Under the pieces are notes generated by a model that saw only the letters and a program-made list of their open reading frames with translations, did no database searches and had not been told where the DNA came from. The translations under genes were made by a program, and so were the position numbers. From Aeromicrobium endophyticum (lineage in GTDB: Bacteria; Actinomycetota; Actinomycetes; Propionibacteriales; Nocardioidaceae), in the NCBI RefSeq assembly GCF_003586285.1, contig NZ_QUBR01000002.1, positions 1,178,001 to 1,242,000 on the forward strand: a stretch of 64,000 bases of DNA, given 5' to 3'. Position 1 is the stretch's first letter, and each line of letters opens with the position of its first letter. Shown piece by piece: positions 1-8,069 of this stretch.

Positions 1-2
1 AG

Positions 3-701
3 GCGGCCGTCGACCGCACGGCCTCGGCCGTCATGCTCTACGACGCCGCGGCGCGCAGCGTCCTGATCGGCCAGCCCCAGCTCGACGGCGCCCCGCCGGT
101 CGAGGCGCACCCCGACGCCACCCGCCCCACGGTGCTGTACGCCCCGACCTGGGAGGCGTCGCAGCCCTCGGTGTCGTACGGCTCGCTCGAGACCCACGGC
201 GCCGCGCTCGTACGGGCGCTGTCGGGGCGCTACCGCGTCGTCTACCGTCCCCACCCGCTCAACGGCGTCATCCGTCCGTCGTACGCCGTCGCCGACGACG
301 CCGTCCGCCGGCTGGCCGACCGGGTCGACACCGACGTCCCCCTCGAGCAGTCGTTCGCCGACGCCGACCTGCTGGTCACCGACGTCTCGGCGGTCGCCCT
401 CACCTGGCTGCCGACCGGCAAGCCGCTGCTCGTGACGACCCCGGCCGTCCCCTACCCCCCGAGCACGCTGATGGACGTCGTCCCGCAGCTCGCCCCCGGC
501 GACCCGTTCGCCGAGATCGTGGCCACGCACCTGTCGAGCGATCCCACCGCGGCGGCACGCGCGGCGCTCGTCGAGCACTACCTGGGCGATCCGGCGCCGG
601 GCGTGGCGACCCGCCGGTTCATCGAGGCCTGCCGCGACGCCATGCTGCTGCGCGACCGCGAGTGGGCCGCACGACGCGCCACCGGCGCCACGGGTCCTTG
701 A
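3..701 (+). CDS. CDP-glycerol glycerophosphotransferase family protein, C-terminal part
   Basis: Partial gene: the frame is open to the left edge, so the start lies outside the window and about 232 codons are visible. The visible part carries the marks of the TagB/TagF CDP-alcohol phosphotransferase fold: YAPTW, then YRPHP, then DVSAVALTWLPTGKP, which in the family line the CDP-alcohol site of a GT-B domain. Known members polymerise or prime glycerol- or ribitol-phosphate wall teichoic acid at the inner membrane face. The stop overlaps the next ATG (TGATG), so it is probably co-transcribed with the membrane glycosyltransferase and PAP2 protein that follow. The CDP-ribitol synthase at 10254-11681 could supply its donor; whether the donor is glycerol or ribitol cannot be read here. 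Confidence 0.8.
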   Translation, partial: AAVDRTASAVMLYDAAARSVLIGQPQLDGAPPVEAHPDATRPTVLYAPTWEASQPSVSYGSLETHGAALVRALSGRYRVVYRPHPLNGVIRPSYAVADDAVRRLADRVDTDVPLEQSFADADLLVTDVSAVALTWLPTGKPLLVTTPAVPYPPSTLMDVVPQLAPGDPFAEIVATHLSSDPTAAARAALVEHYLGDPAPGVATRRFIEACRDAMLLRDREWAARRATGATGP

Positions 702-2185
702 TGGCGGCACCTCGCACTCGCCGGCCCCGCGCCCGCGAGCCGCGCACACCTCTGCCGGCCTACGTCGCGGGCGTCCTGGTGGCTCTGGTCGTCGTCCGGC
801 TGCTGTTCCTCGGCGAGGCCGCCGGTCGCGACGAGGCCGGCTTCCTCCTCGTGGGGGCCGGCTGGGACCACGGCAGCTCGCTCTACGGCTCGTACTGGGT
901 CGATCGTCCGCCCCTGCTGATCTGGATCATGCAGCTGGCCGGCTCGCTCACCGGTCTGCGCCTCATCGGGCTCGCGGCATCGGTGCTCATGGTGCTCGGC
1001 GTCGGCCGAGCCGCCCAGGTCGCGGCCGGCGACCGGGCCGCCCGGTGGGCGACCGGCGCGGCCGCCCTGTTCAGCGCTGCGCACTGGTTCGGCGTCCCGC
1101 GCACCAACGGCGAGATGCTCGCGGGGGCGTTCGCCGCGTGGGGCTTCGCCCTCACGGCCCAGGCGCTGCTGCGGCCGTCGCGCCGGTCGTGGTGCTACGC
1201 AGCCGGGGCTGGCGCCCTGGCGGCCGCGGCGATGCTGGTCAAGCAGACCATCGTCGACGGCCTCGTGTTCGCCGTGGTGCTGGCCGTGCTGGTCGGCTCG
1301 GACAAGCGCCGTCGCAGCACGGCCGTCCGGGTGCTGCTGGCCGGTGCGGCGGGCTTCGCCCTCACGATCGTCGTCGGCCTGGTCGCCGCCCAGGCGCGGG
1401 GCACCTCGCCGAGCGAGCTGTTCGACGCCCTGGTGACCTTCCGGGCCGATGCCGGCGAGGTCATCCGCACGTCGGCGTCCTCGGCGACGACCGATCGCCT
1501 GGTGGTGCTCGTGGCCACGTGGGCCGTCAGCGGGCTGGCGTTCGTCGCGGTGCTCACGACCGGCCACGCGCTGCGCCGGCGCGAGCCGGTGCTGCTGGCC
1601 ACGTGGGCCGTCATCCTCGTCGTCTCCGCGGCTGCCGTTCTCGGCGGCAGCTACTGGAGCCACTACCTGCTGCAGCTCGTGCCGGCCTCGGCGCTCGCGG
1701 TCGGCCTGCTGGCCGAGCGCATCGGGCCGAGGCTGCTGCGCGCGCTCGTGGTGTTCGTGGTCGCGGTCACCGCGGGCAACCTGATGTGGTCGCTGGTATC
1801 CCCGTCCACCGACGGCGTCGAGGCGCAGGAGGTGGGGCGCTGGCTCAAGGCGTCGAGCATCACCGGCGACACCGCCGTGGTCGCCTACGGCCAGCCGAAC
1901 GTCCTCGCCGCGGCGCGCATGTCCAGTCCGTACCCGTACCTGTGGAGCCTGCCCGTGCGCACCCTCGACCCCGATCTCGCCGAGCTCACCGCCGTCATGT
2001 CGGGCCCGTCGAGACCCGTGTGGTTCGTCGACTGGTCGGGCATCGACTCGTGGGGCATCGACCCCACCGCGCTGCGGCCCGTGCTCGCCAAGCGCTATCG
2101 CGTCGTGGCCGAGGTGTGCGGCCGCACGGTGTGGCTCGACCGCTCGCACCCGCGATCGCTGGCACCCGCGAGGAGCTGCTCGTGA
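701..2185 (+). CDS. GT-C fold (GT39/ArnT-like) membrane glycosyltransferase
   Basis: 494-residue polytopic membrane protein. A basic N-terminus precedes the first membrane helix, followed by GRDEAGF and YWVDRPPLL, which match the acidic first-loop motif and the D-[RK]-PPL motif of dolichyl-phosphate-mannose-type GT39/ArnT transferases. About ten hydrophobic segments follow and a short soluble C-terminus. By family it should move a sugar from a polyprenyl-phosphate donor onto a glycan or protein outside the membrane; the acceptor is unknown. The start chosen is the ATG overlapping the upstream stop (TGATG); a start at 662 would give 13 extra residues inside the preceding gene. The 3' end overlaps the next gene by GTGA, indicating one operon with the teichoic-acid-type transferase. 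Confidence 0.75.
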   Translation: MAAPRTRRPRAREPRTPLPAYVAGVLVALVVVRLLFLGEAAGRDEAGFLLVGAGWDHGSSLYGSYWVDRPPLLIWIMQLAGSLTGLRLIGLAASVLMVLGVGRAAQVAAGDRAARWATGAAALFSAAHWFGVPRTNGEMLAGAFAAWGFALTAQALLRPSRRSWCYAAGAGALAAAAMLVKQTIVDGLVFAVVLAVLVGSDKRRRSTAVRVLLAGAAGFALTIVVGLVAAQARGTSPSELFDALVTFRADAGEVIRTSASSATTDRLVVLVATWAVSGLAFVAVLTTGHALRRREPVLLATWAVILVVSAAAVLGGSYWSHYLLQLVPASALAVGLLAERIGPRLLRALVVFVVAVTAGNLMWSLVSPSTDGVEAQEVGRWLKASSITGDTAVVAYGQPNVLAAARMSSPYPYLWSLPVRTLDPDLAELTAVMSGPSRPVWFVDWSGIDSWGIDPTALRPVLAKRYRVVAEVCGRTVWLDRSHPRSLAPARSCS

Positions 2186-3135
2186 CGACGTCCGCCGACC
2201 GCGAGCGGTCGACCCCGTGGAGCTGGCGCGGGCCCGCGCTGGCGGTGTTCGCGATCGCCTTCGCCGCCGGCGTCGTGCTGATCGGCGTGCCGACCGATCC
2301 GTTCCAGCTGTTCTTCTGGCTCTGGCTCGCGACGATCGCGTACGACGTCAAGGCGCCGCTGCGCTCGCACCTGCGGTTCCCGCGGGACTGGTGGCCGGCG
2401 TTCGCGCTGCTGGTGCTGTACCTGTACAGCCGCGGGCTGTCCGACGAGATCGTCTCGATGCCGATCCACTGGACGATGCCGATCCGCTTCGACGAGTGGA
2501 TCGGCGGCGGCGAGCTGCCGACGGCCCGTCTGCAGGACGCCCTGTGCGCCTCGCCGTGCTCGGCCTCCAGCCCGCCCCGCTGGTACGACGAGGTCTTCAC
2601 GACGGTGTACTTCACGCACTTCGTCGCCGGGCTGACTCTCGCCGTGGTGCTGTGGCTGCGCGACCGGGTCACCTGGCTGCCGTGGATGCGCCGCTACATC
2701 GTGATCAACTTCGCCGCGCTGGTCGTCTACGTGCTCTACCCGATGGCGCCGCCGTGGCTGGCGTCCAAGGAGGGCTACGTCGGCCGGCCGCTCCCCCGCC
2801 TGACGGGGCGCGGATGGGACGACCTCGGCCTCGGCGGCTTCCACGTCGCGCTCGCGAAGGTCGGCAACCCGGTGGCCGCGATGCCGTCCCTGCACGCCGG
2901 CCTGGCGATGCTGATCGCCCTTTACGGCATCACCCGCCTGCGCGGCGCGTGGCGCTGGCTCCTGCTGGTCTACCCGCTGCTGATGGCGACGGCGCTGGTG
3001 TACTACGCCGAGCACTACGTCGTCGACATCCTGGCTGGCTGGACGCTCGCCGCCGCGGTCATGATCGGCTGCCGCTGGTGGGAGCGTCGTCCGTCCGCCG
3101 AGGCCCGGGCCGGGACCGCCGGCCGTCCCGCCTGA
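2182..3135 (+). CDS. PAP2 superfamily membrane phosphatase or inositol phosphotransferase-like protein
   Basis: 317-residue membrane protein with a GTG start overlapping the previous stop (GTGA). The PAP2 catalytic signature is visible as AAMPSLHAG and, about 40 residues later, YAEHYVVDILAGW, giving the two histidines and the aspartate of the family. A long periplasmic loop with an EWIGGGELP stretch and a paired-Cys segment precedes the core, a layout seen in actinobacterial PAP2 proteins related to inositol phosphotransferases rather than in small undecaprenyl-pyrophosphate phosphatases. It sits third in an operon with two glycopolymer transferases, so a role in recycling a lipid carrier or moving a phospho-alcohol is plausible. 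Its last 77 bases are shared with the convergent gene ending at 3059. Confidence 0.75.
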   Translation: MTTSADRERSTPWSWRGPALAVFAIAFAAGVVLIGVPTDPFQLFFWLWLATIAYDVKAPLRSHLRFPRDWWPAFALLVLYLYSRGLSDEIVSMPIHWTMPIRFDEWIGGGELPTARLQDALCASPCSASSPPRWYDEVFTTVYFTHFVAGLTLAVVLWLRDRVTWLPWMRRYIVINFAALVVYVLYPMAPPWLASKEGYVGRPLPRLTGRGWDDLGLGGFHVALAKVGNPVAAMPSLHAGLAMLIALYGITRLRGAWRWLLLVYPLLMATALVYYAEHYVVDILAGWTLAAAVMIGCRWWERRPSAEARAGTAGRPA

Positions 3136-4339
3136 CGGCCCACCGTCGTCGGTGCTCCCAGAAGCCGGCGAGCACGAAGGCACGATGCAGCCCCGAGGCA
3201 CGGTCGCGCGGTGGCACGAACGACAGCTGGGCCAGCACCGCGGTGCGCACCCGCCGCAGCGGTGAGCGCGACGCGCCCGGGAGCGGGGGCAGGTCGCCCC
3301 GGCCGCGACGGACGAGCAGCTCCTCGACGGCGGCGACCCACGTGTTGGCGGCCGGGTCGTGCAGGTAGTTGTCGTCGAGCCACTCGGGCGCGGGGTGCCG
3401 GAACGCCCCGGCGACGAGCCGGTCGGTCGACCCCAGCAGGCCGCTGCCGACGAGCACGGTGTTGATCTGCCGCTCGCCCACCCCGAAGTCGTCGATCGCG
3501 AGGCAGGGCACGCCATGGGCGACGGCCTCCAGCAGCGCCGTCGAGCTGATCGTCGCGAGACCGACCGCACGACGCAGGTGCAGGCTCATCGCACCGCCCT
3601 CGACCACGAGGTTGGGCGGCAGCGACCTGCCCGATCCGGCCAGCTCGGCCAGCAGGTCCTCGTACGGGAGCTCCTCGACGTGCGTCTGCGGCTCGCCACC
3701 TCGGGCCCGCACCTTGACGACGACCGTCAGGTGCGGGTGCGCCTCGGCCGTCTCGACGAGTCGCTGCAGCATCCACAGACGGTCACGCCGGGAGGCCGGC
3801 ACCATGGCCTGCGCCGCGAACACGATGCGGTCGCGCGACACCTCGCTGGCCCGGTGGTCGACGTCGAGGTACGGGATGGTCGTGAGCTCGAAGCGGTGCC
3901 GCCGGTCGACCGCGGCGAACTCCCGCAGCTCGCGCCGGCTCTGCAGCACGAACACGTCGGCGCAGCGCCGGTACCGCAGCCCCGGAGTGAGCACGGGGAT
4001 CGAGATGCCGGCCAGGCCCGACACCACGACCGGCCGGACGCCCGTCTCCGCCAGCAACGAGCCGAGCGCCTCGACGGCCATCCCTCGCGCCGCTGCGACC
4101 ACGACGTCCGGCTGCCACGTCTCCAGCACCTCGACCAGCCCGGCCCGGCCGACCCGCTCGACGTCCGCCGGCGCGAACCGGGTGCCGGCCAGCGCCTCGG
4201 CCACCTGCCGCGCGCTGGGCTCGGCGTTGCCCCGCAGCACCACGAGCCGCACCGGCCAGGCAGCCGGAAGCTGCCCGGCCAGTGCGGCCCCCCACTTGAC
4301 GTACGAGTCGGAGTCCGTGACGACGAGCGCCTGCGTCAC
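3059..4339 (-). CDS. DUF6716-like putative glycosyltransferase, copy A
   Basis: 426-residue soluble protein, clearly paralogous to the gene at 6692-7990. Shared blocks include VVSGLAGISIP (VLVSGWVGIIIE in the other copy) and ATISSTALLEAVAHGVP (VTMSSTACLEAIDRGTR), followed in both by a glycine-rich GERQ/ERHGN segment. The SSTxxLEAxxxG block resembles the donor-site region of GT-B enzymes of the polysialyltransferase and CDP-glycerol-transferase type. I recall the family as DUF6716 (putative glycosyltransferase), not characterised. It overlaps the neuB stop by ATGA and so is last in a neuA-neuB operon, making it a candidate transferase for CMP-nonulosonate. The basic C-terminal tail lies over the end of the PAP2 gene on the other strand. 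Confidence 0.7.
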   Translation of the reverse strand: MTQALVVTDSDSYVKWGAALAGQLPAAWPVRLVVLRGNAEPSARQVAEALAGTRFAPADVERVGRAGLVEVLETWQPDVVVAAARGMAVEALGSLLAETGVRPVVVSGLAGISIPVLTPGLRYRRCADVFVLQSRRELREFAAVDRRHRFELTTIPYLDVDHRASEVSRDRIVFAAQAMVPASRRDRLWMLQRLVETAEAHPHLTVVVKVRARGGEPQTHVEELPYEDLLAELAGSGRSLPPNLVVEGGAMSLHLRRAVGLATISSTALLEAVAHGVPCLAIDDFGVGERQINTVLVGSGLLGSTDRLVAGAFRHPAPEWLDDNYLHDPAANTWVAAVEELLVRRGRGDLPPLPGASRSPLRRVRTAVLAQLSFVPPRDRASGLHRAFVLAGFWEHRRRWAVRRDGRRSRPGPRRTDDAPTSGSRS

Positions 4340-5232
4340 ACCGCTGCCGCGGCGACGTCGACCCGCCGCAGGCGCTTCAGCTGGGCGTGCTCACCGGGCA
4401 TGACCCGCTTGACGCCGTCTCCGAGCGCCTTCTCGACCACGCGGATGTCGCGCACCAGGTCCATGAAGGCGTGCGGCTCGAGGCTGGCAGCCTGGTCGGA
4501 GCCCCACATCGACCGGTCGAGCGTGATGTGGCGCTCGACGGCGGTGGCCCCCAGCGCCACGGCCGCCACGGAGATCTGCTGACCCCGCTCGTGGCCCGAG
4601 TAGCCGATCGGCACGCGGTAGCGCGCCGAGAGCACCGGGATCATGTGCAGGTTGGCCTCGTCCGGGGGCAGCGGGTAGGTCGACGTGGCGTGCAGCATGA
4701 CCAGACGGTCGGTGCCGAGGATCTCGACGGCGGCGTCGATCTGCTCGATCGTGCTCATGCCGGTCGACAGGATGATCGGCTTGCCGGTCGCGGCCAGCGC
4801 GCGCAGCAGCGGCAGGTCGGTGACCGAGGCCGAGGCGACCTTGTGCGTCGCCACGCCCATCTCCTCGAGGAACTCGACCGACGGCACGTCCCAGGGCGAG
4901 GCGAACCAGTCGACGCCCTGGGCCATCGCGTGGGCGGCGATCTCGCTGTACTGCTCGCGCTCGAACTCGACCCGGTAGCGGTAGTCGAGATAGCTCATCT
5001 CGCCCCACGGCGTCTCGCGGCGCGTCGCCTTCATGTCGGCCGGCGTCGAGATCGCGGGCGTCCGCTTCTGGAACTTGACCGCCTGCGCCCCGGCGAGCGC
5101 CGCGACGTCGATGAGCTTCTTGGCCACGGCGACGTCACCGTTGTGGTTGATGCCGATCTCGCCGATCACGTACGTGGGACGTCCGTGGCCGACGATCTCG
5201 TCGCCGATCTGAACCCATTCGGTCATGGTCAT
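4336..5232 (-). CDS. neuB: NeuB-family nonulosonate synthase lacking the SAF domain
   Basis: 298 residues, condensing PEP with a hexose or its 6-phosphate to make a nonulosonic acid (sialic acid, Kdn or similar). The TIM-barrel motifs are present in order: GEIGINHNGD, KFQKR, STGMST, HATSTYPLPP, GYSGHERG and ERHITLDRSMWGSDQ. Typical NeuB proteins are about 340-350 residues and end with an antifreeze-like SAF domain that closes the partner active site; this one stops right after the barrel. The start ATG overlaps the upstream neuA stop (ATGA), with AGAAGG ahead of it. The gene is second in a neuA-neuB-transferase operon. The substrate cannot be read directly; the fused phosphatase in neuA points to a 9-phosphate intermediate and hence possibly Kdn. 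Confidence 0.85.
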   Translation of the reverse strand: MTMTEWVQIGDEIVGHGRPTYVIGEIGINHNGDVAVAKKLIDVAALAGAQAVKFQKRTPAISTPADMKATRRETPWGEMSYLDYRYRVEFEREQYSEIAAHAMAQGVDWFASPWDVPSVEFLEEMGVATHKVASASVTDLPLLRALAATGKPIILSTGMSTIEQIDAAVEILGTDRLVMLHATSTYPLPPDEANLHMIPVLSARYRVPIGYSGHERGQQISVAAVALGATAVERHITLDRSMWGSDQAASLEPHAFMDLVRDIRVVEKALGDGVKRVMPGEHAQLKRLRRVDVAAAAV

Positions 5233-6443
5233 TGCCCTTCTGTTGTGGTGGCGCGGCCGTCGGACGGCCGCTCCTCGTGACCGGCGAGCACGCGGTCGGC
5301 GAGCTCCCGGACCGCTCCGTCGCCACCATGGCGACGCAGCACGATGGGGGACGCCACGTGGACGTCTCGGTGGGCGCCGGCCACGACGACGGGCCACCCG
5401 ACGGCCCGCAGGCACGCCAGGTCGTTGACGTCGTTGCCGAGGAAGGCGATGTCGGCCACGTCGATGCCGTGCCGGCGGGCCCAGCCGCAGAGCGCGCTCA
5501 GCTTGTCGTGGCAGCCGGTGACGGCCTCGACGCCGAGCTTGGCCGCCCGCGCCTCCACCACCGGGTTGGTCTCGGACGACAGGATCAGGAACGGGATGCC
5601 GGCCCGGCGCAGGCGTGCCACGCCCATGCCGTCGGAGCGGTTGACCTCGACCGACTCGACCCCGTGCTCGTCGACGACCACGCGGTCGGCCGTGTGGACG
5701 CCGTCGAAGTCCGTCACGACCGCACGGGCCGGGATCGGGCAGAGCCGCGCCTCGGACGCGGTCTCCCGGCCGGCGTGCAGCAGCTCAGCGAGCGCCAGGT
5801 CGTGCTCGGTGTCGATCTCGAGCGCGTCGTCGGGAGCGACCTCGACGATCCGCAGCCGTCCGAAGAACCGGTGCCCGTGCGCGAGGAACCCGCTCGTGCG
5901 CATCGCGTAGAAGGCGCCGGTCTCGACGTGCTCGCGGTCGCGGTCCTGGCGCCGCAGCCGCACCGCCGCGTCGTGGTTGACCCCCTCGGGGCCGTCGACG
6001 CCATGACGCCACAGGTGGACGTCGGCCGGCGCCGCGCTGAAGGCGACGTCGCACTCGCCCGTCAGCACGAGGGCGACGGCCCGGTCGACGTCCGCCGGGC
6101 GGATGAAGGGGCTGGTCGCCTGCACGAAGACCGTCACCTCGGGCTCGATCCCGAGCGAGGCCAGGTGGGCGAGCGCGTGCTCGACGGCCGACTCCGACGA
6201 CGCCTCGTCGCCCGAGAGCCCGGCGGGACGCTCGACGACCCGCGCGCCGGAGCGACTCGCGACGACAGCGATCTGCGGGTCGTCGGTCGAGACGACGACC
6301 GATCCGATCGACGAGGCGTCCGACAGCGTCCGGACGGCTCGGGCCACCAGGGGCTCGCCGCCGAGCGGACGCAGGTTCTTGCGGTGGACCCCCTTGGAGC
6401 CGCCGCGGGCGGGGATGACGGCGCACACCTGGTCGTGGACCAT
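5229..6443 (-). CDS. neuA: CMP-nonulosonate cytidylyltransferase fused to a HAD phosphatase
   Basis: 404 residues in two halves. Residues 1 to about 230 are an acylneuraminate cytidylyltransferase (IPARGGSKG near the N-terminus, VQATSPF in the middle), which activates a nonulosonic acid with CTP. Residues about 240-404 are a KdsC/YrbI-type HAD phosphatase: TDFDGVHT with the catalytic aspartates at about 245 and 247, LSSETN, and FLGNDVNDLACL. Nonulosonate pathways that start from a 6-phosphohexose need a 9-phosphate phosphatase before CMP activation, so the fusion can join steps two and three. The start is ATG 6443, because AGGAGG at 6452-6457 lies 8 nt upstream of it; a GTG at 6452 would sit on that Shine-Dalgarno sequence. 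Confidence 0.88.
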   Translation of the reverse strand: MVHDQVCAVIPARGGSKGVHRKNLRPLGGEPLVARAVRTLSDASSIGSVVVSTDDPQIAVVASRSGARVVERPAGLSGDEASSESAVEHALAHLASLGIEPEVTVFVQATSPFIRPADVDRAVALVLTGECDVAFSAAPADVHLWRHGVDGPEGVNHDAAVRLRRQDRDREHVETGAFYAMRTSGFLAHGHRFFGRLRIVEVAPDDALEIDTEHDLALAELLHAGRETASEARLCPIPARAVVTDFDGVHTADRVVVDEHGVESVEVNRSDGMGVARLRRAGIPFLILSSETNPVVEARAAKLGVEAVTGCHDKLSALCGWARRHGIDVADIAFLGNDVNDLACLRAVGWPVVVAGAHRDVHVASPIVLRRHGGDGAVRELADRVLAGHEERPSDGRATTTEGQ

Positions 6444-6451
6444 GCGGGTCA

Positions 6452-6457
6452 CCTCCT
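6452..6457 (-). promoter_or_regulatory. Ribosome binding site deciding the neuA start
   Basis: Perfect AGGAGG on the minus strand, 8 nt ahead of the ATG at 6443. It excludes the in-frame GTG that overlaps it and would add three residues. Confidence 0.75.
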
Positions 6458-6679
6458 GGGCGGTCGTGGTGCGGGGCCGGCCACGTGGCCGGGTGTCCTC
6501 CGGACGCTAGGAAGCACCGGCGACCTGCGGGTGAACGCGACGTCACCGCGCCGCGAACGTCACGGGGCGTGCGGACGCCCGTCGTCGCCGGCGCGCCCGG
6601 CCGGCGACGACGCGGACAACCGGCGCCCAACAGTCGGTGAATCGTCGGCGCAGCCCGTCTGCAGGCCCCGCGCCGCGGA

Positions 6680-6685
6680 TACCGT
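6680..6685 (+). promoter_or_regulatory. Candidate -10 box for a leaderless transcript
   Basis: TACCGT (TANNNT pattern) ends 6 nt before the GTG at 6692, placing transcription start at or near the start codon. No good -35 box is seen. The rest of 6444-6691 shows no gene. Confidence 0.4.
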
Positions 6686-6691
6686 GCGGGA

Positions 6692-7990
6692 GTGGACGCC
6701 CCGACACCGCGCACGGCCCTGCTCGTCGCCGCCTTCGACTCGCAGCTGAAGTGGTGCGCCGGCATCCGCGACGAGCTCGAGGCGCGAGACTTCGCCACGC
6801 GCGTCGTCGTGCCCGACACCCGCTCGGCGCTGTCGGCGCAGCAGGTGCGTGACGCGGGATTCGACCGGGTCGACCGGGTGCCGTGGGACGACCTGGTGGC
6901 GGCCTGCCTGGGCAGCGACGTCGTGGTCAGCGCCCTGGCCGGCCCGTCCACGCACCGGCTCAGCCTCGCCGTGGCCGACGCGCTCGCCGGCGGGGTCGGC
7001 CCCGGCCCCGTGCTGGTGTCGGGATGGGTCGGCATCATCATCGAGAAGATCACGGCCGGGTACCTCGACCGCTCCGGCACCGACGTCGTCGCGGTCAACT
7101 CGACCGACGACCTGGCGCACTTCCGCCGCACCGGCGAGACGCTGGGCATCCCGACCGACAACCTGGTGCTCTCGGGGCTGCCGTTCCTGTCGGCCGCGCC
7201 CCGACCTCCGCGGAGCGGAGCGGTGTCGACGGTCCTGTACGCCGACCAGCCGACCGTGCCGGCGCCGGCGGCCGAGCGCGCCTACGTCTACCGGCGCCTG
7301 GTCGAGCACGCCCGGCGTCATCCGGGCCGCGAGGTGCTGCTGAAGCCCCGTCACCGTCCCGGCGAGGACACCTTCCACCGCATGTCGCACGCGCCCGAGG
7401 ACCTGCTGCCCCCCGGTGACCTGCCCGCCAACTTCCGGATCGACCACACCCCCGTGCCCGAGCTCCTCGAGCGCGTCGACCTGCTCGTGACGATGTCGTC
7501 GACCGCCTGCCTCGAGGCGATCGACCGCGGGACACGGGTGGCCCTCGTGCTCGACCTCGGCGTGCACGAGCGGCACGGCAACCACGTCTTCCTCGACAGC
7601 GGGTTGCTGAGGACCTTCGACCAGATCGATGCCGACGACCTCGGCACGCCGTCCGACGCCTTTCTGCACAGCTGGTTCGGCGACCGCGACCGGCCCGCCC
7701 CGGCCGCTATCGCCGACCGCGTCGAGCAGCTACTCGCGTCCGGGTGCCGGCCGTCGCGCGATGTCTGGGAGAGCGCCTACTTCCGCAGCGCGACCAGGAC
7801 GACGGCCGAGGTGGCCGACTCGGCCCAGCACGACGAGCACCCCGGCAACCCCCGCTGGATGACTCGTGCGTGGGCCCGCCGCGTCGATACCCACGGGACG
7901 GTGCGCGGGACCCTCGCGTACGGCGCCACGCTCCTGCTGCCACCCGCCGTGGTGGTGCCCGCTCGACGGATCACGTCCCGACGGGGCTGA
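6692..7990 (+). CDS. DUF6716-like putative glycosyltransferase, copy B
   Basis: 432 residues, paralogue of the protein at 3059-4339 along most of its length. Visible shared features are a Rossmann-like N-terminus (ALLVAAFDSQLKW), VLVSGWVGIIIEKIT, a KPRHRPGE basic block where copy A has KVRARGGE, and MSSTACLEAIDRGTR followed by LDLGVHERHGN. It faces away from the neuA-neuB operon across a 248-bp divergent promoter region, so the CMP-nonulosonate genes lie between the two copies. Donor and acceptor are unknown; a CMP-nonulosonate or CDP-alcohol transferase would fit the context. The GTG start is supported by TACCGT 6 nt upstream rather than by a Shine-Dalgarno site. Confidence 0.7.
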   Translation: MDAPTPRTALLVAAFDSQLKWCAGIRDELEARDFATRVVVPDTRSALSAQQVRDAGFDRVDRVPWDDLVAACLGSDVVVSALAGPSTHRLSLAVADALAGGVGPGPVLVSGWVGIIIEKITAGYLDRSGTDVVAVNSTDDLAHFRRTGETLGIPTDNLVLSGLPFLSAAPRPPRSGAVSTVLYADQPTVPAPAAERAYVYRRLVEHARRHPGREVLLKPRHRPGEDTFHRMSHAPEDLLPPGDLPANFRIDHTPVPELLERVDLLVTMSSTACLEAIDRGTRVALVLDLGVHERHGNHVFLDSGLLRTFDQIDADDLGTPSDAFLHSWFGDRDRPAPAAIADRVEQLLASGCRPSRDVWESAYFRSATRTTAEVADSAQHDEHPGNPRWMTRAWARRVDTHGTVRGTLAYGATLLLPPAVVVPARRITSRRG

Positions 7991-8014
7991 CGCGACGAAG
8001 CGCGCCAAGACAGA

Positions 8015-8020
8015 TAGTCT
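8015..8020 (+). promoter_or_regulatory. Candidate -10 box (TAGTCT)
   Basis: TAGTCT lies about 50 nt upstream of the ATG at 8070, leaving room for a leader that carries the visible GGGGGAAGGA ribosome binding site. No convincing -35 box. Confidence 0.3.
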
Positions 8021-8069
8021 TCGTGCACGTTCGCCGGGTTGGCGGACACCTCCGGGGGAAGGAACCCAC

